This document shows positions 59,778 to 64,000 of a stretch of DNA of 64,000 bases, in pieces. The stretch lies in NCBI GenBank assembly GCA_015143295.1, contig CM026560.1:9364501-9428500 (forward strand), read 5' to 3'. The stretch comes from Tetracentron sinense. Lineage: Eukaryota > Streptophyta > Magnoliopsida > Trochodendrales > Trochodendraceae. A program made the position numbers and the translations under genes. How positions within the stretch are numbered: the stretch's first letter is position 1; each line of letters begins with the position of its first letter. The notes under the pieces were generated by a model. The model saw only the letters and a list, made by a program, of their open reading frames with translations. It was not told the DNA's origin and did no database searches.

Positions 59778-62047
59778 AAATTCATATCCAATTATATATA
59801 TGATTATTTATATTTAATTAATTTGATATTTATTAGATATTTGATGGATATTAAAATAAAATATTTGTATTCAACTCTGATTTAAATATTAATTCAAATT
59901 ATTTGATTATTTTAATAAAATTTTAAAGAGAAAATGTCAAAAAACACAAATTTTTTTTATATAAATGACAAATTAGTATTTTATCTTTATTGATATTAAT
60001 AATATTTTTTTGTCAATTATATTAATAATTTTTGATATCTTAAAATTATGTCAAAAAATATATTAATAAGAGTATTTAGCCTTATGAACTTATTATTTAT
60101 TATGTGCATATATTATATAATCGATAAGATATTAAGGGCCCATTTGGTTCGGATTATCGCAGTTATAAGCAATTATTCTGATAAGCGCGGATATGAATGA
60201 GCATTGTTGTCAATAGGTGCTAATAGTTGTAATCATGTTTGGTTGAGACTCTGTCATAAGCGATTACCTATAAATAATCAATTACGTGTAAAATAATCAT
60301 GTTTGGTTCATCCAAATACAAAAACTAATTATTTCAGCATTTACTTGTTCATTAAAAGATAACACTAGTTGTAGTTTGTAATCGATAGTTATTGTCTTAC
60401 AAGTCCTCTACTTTAGGATAATAATTAAAAATATAAAATTAATATAACAAATAAAAGAAGGTACATAAACTTGTTCTACTAGAGCTAACAAAATACTTCT
60501 CCGTTAATTCTCAATTCTGTTGTAATTGGTATGTGAAAATTCTACTTGATAGCAACAATTTTTACAAGACTCTACTTTGATGTTGTCTATGAGTAACTGG
60601 ATTACGTAAGCAGTTTGGGAAGAGCTTAGTAGTGAATTTGGACAACTTCCTCTAAAAGCTTGGGTGTCTATTGTCTTTTATGATTTTTTTTTTTAATATT
60701 ATTTTTTGAAAAAAATTTGAAGAGATTTATCCAAAGGTTTTGGTTGAACTTGAGGAAATAGTGAGTTCTAATTAGTAAATTTATGTGTCTAAAAGTGTGT
60801 TAGTTGAATCAATCGTAGCAACTACTCTGATGCAAGCTAGTAAATGAACGCAAACACAACAGAAGAAAATTCATCTTCTGCACCATAGTTATCTGTTAAG
60901 AAGGATAGTGACACCTAAGAGCCAATCAGGGAACATTTGTGCAAGTTAGGCCAATAAATTGCGATTAGGCTGCAGTCACGTTTATTTCTTCTCGTTCTTT
61001 TTCATCATCTTTCTCTTTTTTGGTTAACCAAGTTCCATGCTTGTTCACTTTCCTTGGGTTTTAGCTATATTTATTTAAGACAAAGATTTGAGGTTGGCAT
61101 GGGAAGATCTAGAGAGGACTTATTCATCTCAGAATATTTAATATTTATAGATTTAGCTTTATCTTTCTATGTACATGGTCCCTTCCTTGAATTGAAATAA
61201 TTGCATAAGGAGTAGGCAAACACAAGTTGGATGTAGGTGGGGGTGCTCGGGGACCATCCTTGATACGTTCTTGGGCTTGTGTCAATGAATTCTAAATTAC
61301 TATCTCGGATATTAGAATTCTATTTCAATGGAAAAGCAACTTCAAGATTTCTGTAATATGATGGATCAGTTGAAAAACCTACAAATTATAGTCCTCAAGA
61401 TCTTCTAAATACAATAATAAGAATAAAAAATATTAAAGAAGAAAAGAGATAAGAAAATAAATAAAGAATGTGAAAAATTCGAAATAGTATTCAGAAAGGA
61501 AATTCATGAAAATAAACTAAAGAAGAATCATGGTTGCTAACCACAGTCCTGTAACAATAAAGATTCCATTTGATTCGAATTAAAACCTTAATTTCAGCAA
61601 CCAAGCACGTACCCCTTTGTCTGAAATCGCATTTTCATAACCCAACAAAATAGTTGAAACCCTAATCTCAAAACCCAACTTCATTTTCTGAAAATCCTAA
61701 GGTTATGTTTTTGCTATTGGAATAAAAAGAAGATGACATTGAGAAAGAAGACGAAGAAGAAAAAGAGGAAACACCTCTACATTGTACTATGAAGATTGAG
61801 GAGAAAGAAAGAGGACCAATCAAGTTGATTTTTTGCCATATGTCTCTCGAGAAATGCATATTGACATCCAAAAGTCAAACTCCATCAAATTATTAGGGAC
61901 TGCACATTAAAGGCTTTAATGAACACGACTCAGTAGAATGCTACTCTCTCTATATATTTTTTTTGTATGAGGTGTCAATTCATACTCTAGATATTCTTCC
62001 TCCCACTAAAACTAAAGCAAGTGTTAAGTTCATATATCTTTACTATT
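59778..62047. other. AT-rich intergenic DNA
   Basis: No supported gene. At 60137-60160 the sequence TTAAGGGCCCATTTGGTTCGG resembles the terminal repeat of PIF/Harbinger-type MITEs, and AATCATGTTTGGTT occurs twice downstream (60231 and 60297). A matching right end was not found, so at most this is a one-ended remnant. A 67-residue minus-strand frame at 61871-61668 is serine-rich (SSFSMSSS), low-complexity, and not convincing. Confidence 0.5.
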
Positions 62048-62610
62048 ACTAGTGGGTGGCATGTGCGATGCACGCGAGAGAGGGGGAAGGAGTTAATCAC
62101 AGTTAATAGGAGTTAAAAGGGACACGTGTTAACCTGTAGGTGCGATTGAACTCTCCCCGAGTTCAATCGCGATTGACTGAAATTCTATTTTTAAATAGAT
62201 AGATGAGCAAAGGGTAGTTTGAGAATTAAAGTAAAACATTAAATCAAAATTTTGTTTTATATAAGAATAGTTTGAGAATTTTGGAAAAATCAGGCTCCGC
62301 TTGCTTCTTGCATTATAATAGTAAAGATAATGCGAGAGGCGTGCGTAGATGATTTTTTTAAAATTTCCAAACTACCCTTATATAAAAAACAAAACGTTGG
62401 TTTAATATTTTACTTTAATTTCCAAACTATCCCTTCCTTTAATTTAAAACTAACCCTTGCTCATCTTTCTATTTAGAATCACAGCCAATCGCAATTGAAC
62501 TCGGGGAGAGTTCAATCGGACATGTAGGTTAACACATGTCCCTTATAACTCTTATTAACTGTGGTTAACTCCTTTTCCTCACACTCACGTGTATCGCACG
62601 TGCCACTAGC
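62048..62610. mobile_element. Foldback (MITE-like) element 2
   Basis: About 563 bp that folds almost end to end around about 62315. The left end ACTAGTGGGTGGCATGTGCG pairs with the right end CGCACGTGCCACTAG; inner arms include GAACTCTCCCCGAG / CTCGGGGAGAGTTC and the AAACTACCCTT / AAGGGTAGTTT block. Non-coding. Same family as 55473-55868. Confidence 0.8.
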
Positions 62611-62697
62611 GAGTTCAATCTAACACGTCTCCTTTTTAACTCTTATTAATTATGGTTAACCTTGCTCTCACGTGCATCACACGTGCCATCCGCTATG
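62611..62697. repeat. Extra copy of the foldback right end
   Basis: The sequence from GAGTTCAATC to CACACGTGCCATCCGC repeats the last 100 bp or so of the foldback element (about 62506-62610) in the same direction, with differences. The element therefore has one left end and two right ends. Confidence 0.7.
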
Positions 62698-63308
62698 TTC
62701 GGTAATAACTCCTCCTAACACCGGCGGAAATAACAGGTAAGAGGGGTGTGTCCGTATGGTCGGTAACACTCAATATGGTATCTACTGTCCGCTACTACGG
62801 ATGTCAATTTCATCACGGCCCTTTTCAGCAAATACAGTGGCAATTTGGTAAATTAAGCCGTTTTCCAAGATATGAATCCAATCAAAACCCTGAGAGCGAA
62901 ATTACTTCTACAGTGACAACGACGTGTCTCGATCTTTCCTCTGGTTAAAAGAATGACAAAATAAATTAAAACAAAGGTACAACCGCACACTAGCTTCACT
63001 GCCCGTGACATTCACGTCACTTTCATATGGCATGGGTGTGTAATGCACCTTCTTTGAGTGCGAGTGAGATTATCAATCCAACTTTTAAAAAAATTCATTA
63101 ATTAGAGTCTCTTTCTCTTTTTGAATCCGTACTCTGACAAATCACTAAAGGTGAGTGGGCACATGCCTCCCCGTCTTGTCAGTCAGCAACGATCGACGGT
63201 TGGGATTCTGCAAGTACGGACCTACGGACGGTCCTGATTCGAACTGTCCAAACCCAGCTATGTCTCATCTATATCCCAATCTTCTGGGTAGCCGGTCGGG
63301 GTTTAGAG

Positions 63309-63340
<32 letters not shown>

Positions 63341-64000
63341 CTCTCTTTCTCTTTCTTCAGTTTGGTTGGAGTCTCTGTTTAAGGATAGTGATAGACGTAA
63401 AAGGGAAGCTTTTCCTCTGTGTAATCTCTCTCTTTCTCTCTCTCTCTCTCTCGTTCAGATTTTGAGATATTTTTTTTGGCAGATGAAAAAGAGAGTTCGG
63501 GAAAGCTCTTTAATGGCGGTCTCGAAGGACGCATGAACGAATCTCTGACCTCGGTTGATGTTTCGTCTTTGTTTTTATGGCGATCTCTAACCCAAGAGAA
63601 AGTACTCTGCTGTTTGATTTTTGTTTTGTTTTCGTTTTCCTTCTCAGTTGCAGATTCGAGGTTTTCTTTGAAGAAGCTCTTTATCTTGGATATTTTCATA
63701 TTTCAGGCTGCTAATTTAGAGTACCTCTCCGAGTTTTCATGCGTGATGTCTTGAGATTTTGATAATTGTGATTTGAAAGATCTTCATTCAAGAAATATTA
63801 GTGGAATTTGGATCGATTCCTTCTCGGGTTTGGTTTGAAGTTCATGGTTACTGTTCAGCTTCTGATTACTTGGTATGAGTCTTCTGCTGAAGCTTTCTGG
63901 TTTAATCTGCTTTTGAAACCCTGGATTTTTTGCTTTGGTTTGTAAAATGAGTACATAGGAAAGCAAGAAATGGTGACTGTTATGTGGATTTGTGTTTTTT
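62698..64000 (+). promoter_or_regulatory. Probable upstream region and 5' UTR of a host gene
   Basis: No transposon signature. Composition changes to a non-repetitive, promoter-like pattern with a GA tract (63305-63340) and a CT tract (63425-63452), which are common in plant 5' UTRs. Beyond these, a 17-codon frame starts at the ATG at 63483 and ends at 63536, overlapping the ATGA start of a second frame (63533-63754, MNESLTSVDVSSLF...). This looks like upstream frames or an intron-containing leader, not a main coding sequence. The gene itself would lie to the right of the window. No product can be named. Confidence 0.35.
63305..63340. repeat. GA microsatellite
   Basis: (GA)n with a single AAG interruption. 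Together with the CT tract at 63425-63452 it marks a likely transcription start region. Confidence 0.9.

Noticed and set aside
57421-59782. 5-bp target duplication for solo LTR G
   Set aside because: Flanks (TAATATA on the left, AAATT on the right) do not match; the element is called on internal layout only.
60137-60400. PIF/Harbinger-type MITE beginning GGGCCCATTTGGTTCGG
   Set aside because: Only one end is visible; no inverted right end or 3-bp target duplication found within 1 kb.
61668-61871. 67-residue minus-strand frame as a small host gene
   Set aside because: Low-complexity serine run, AT-rich surroundings, no domain, no promoter signs.
62748-63382. Frames of 66 and 75 residues before and across the GA tract
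   Set aside because: The first lacks a normal ATG start and the second runs through the GA microsatellite (RERERER), so both look accidental.

Overview
This is nuclear DNA from a flowering plant. Nearly everything up to about 55.3 kb is retrotransposon stacked inside retrotransposon: Ty1/Copia and Ty3/Gypsy (Tekay/Del type, chromodomain) elements, plant-type primer binding sites (TGGTATCAGAGC), a plant L1-type LINE and a gag-only Copia-like element. I cannot name the species. No intact host gene, tRNA, rRNA or CRISPR locus is visible. The right end (about 62.7-64.0 kb) is the only part that looks like host gene territory (promoter/5' UTR character).

Layout. A Copia array with the order LTR - internal 1 - LTR - internal 2 - LTR runs from before base 1 to 45304. 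Its left LTR is cut up by three solo LTRs of a Tekay-like Gypsy family (6-2428, 2448-5018, 5450-10537); the last of these carries a solo Copia LTR (7829-10012). Internal 1 holds a complete-length Gypsy element (13098-23518) and another solo LTR (24683-27495). The middle LTR (30366-32519) serves both internal regions. Internal 2 ends abruptly at about 37531 against a 3'-truncated L1 (37532-41580), after which the right Copia LTR resumes and holds one more solo LTR (42101-43925). Next come a fragment of another LTR (45305-46018), a solo LTR (46019-48561), a gag-only retrotransposon with two LTRs (48818-55348), small DNA elements and a SINE-like scrap (55.4-57.2 kb), a divergent solo LTR (57431-59777), AT-rich intergenic DNA, a foldback element (62048-62610) and the possible gene start. 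Eight of the nine insertions after the Copia array are fixed by exact 5-bp target duplications (AATTG, GTTCA, GCTTT, CAACT, AATTA, GTTTT, CAATG, GAAAC), as is the gag-only element (GATAG), so the order of events can be read directly.

The most interesting signal is inside the LTRs. Copies that differ over most of their length keep one architecture: a cluster of 10-14 bp CpG-bearing palindromes spaced about 19-22 bp, then a TATA-like box, then a leader ending in a splice-donor-like hairpin (GTTAGTA-CACCC-TACTAAC), then tandem repeats whose units fold as hairpins with compensatory changes between units, then a conserved GCTGAG...CTCAGC stem about 380-440 bp from the LTR end. The palindrome cores differ between copies but palindromy, spacing and place are kept, and the gag-only Copia-like LTR has the same layout with an unrelated core (GGGTCGACCC). 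This suggests selected structure, either as dimer-binding promoter arrays or as folded RNA.

Retroelement coding parts are all decayed and are described as fossils by domain only.
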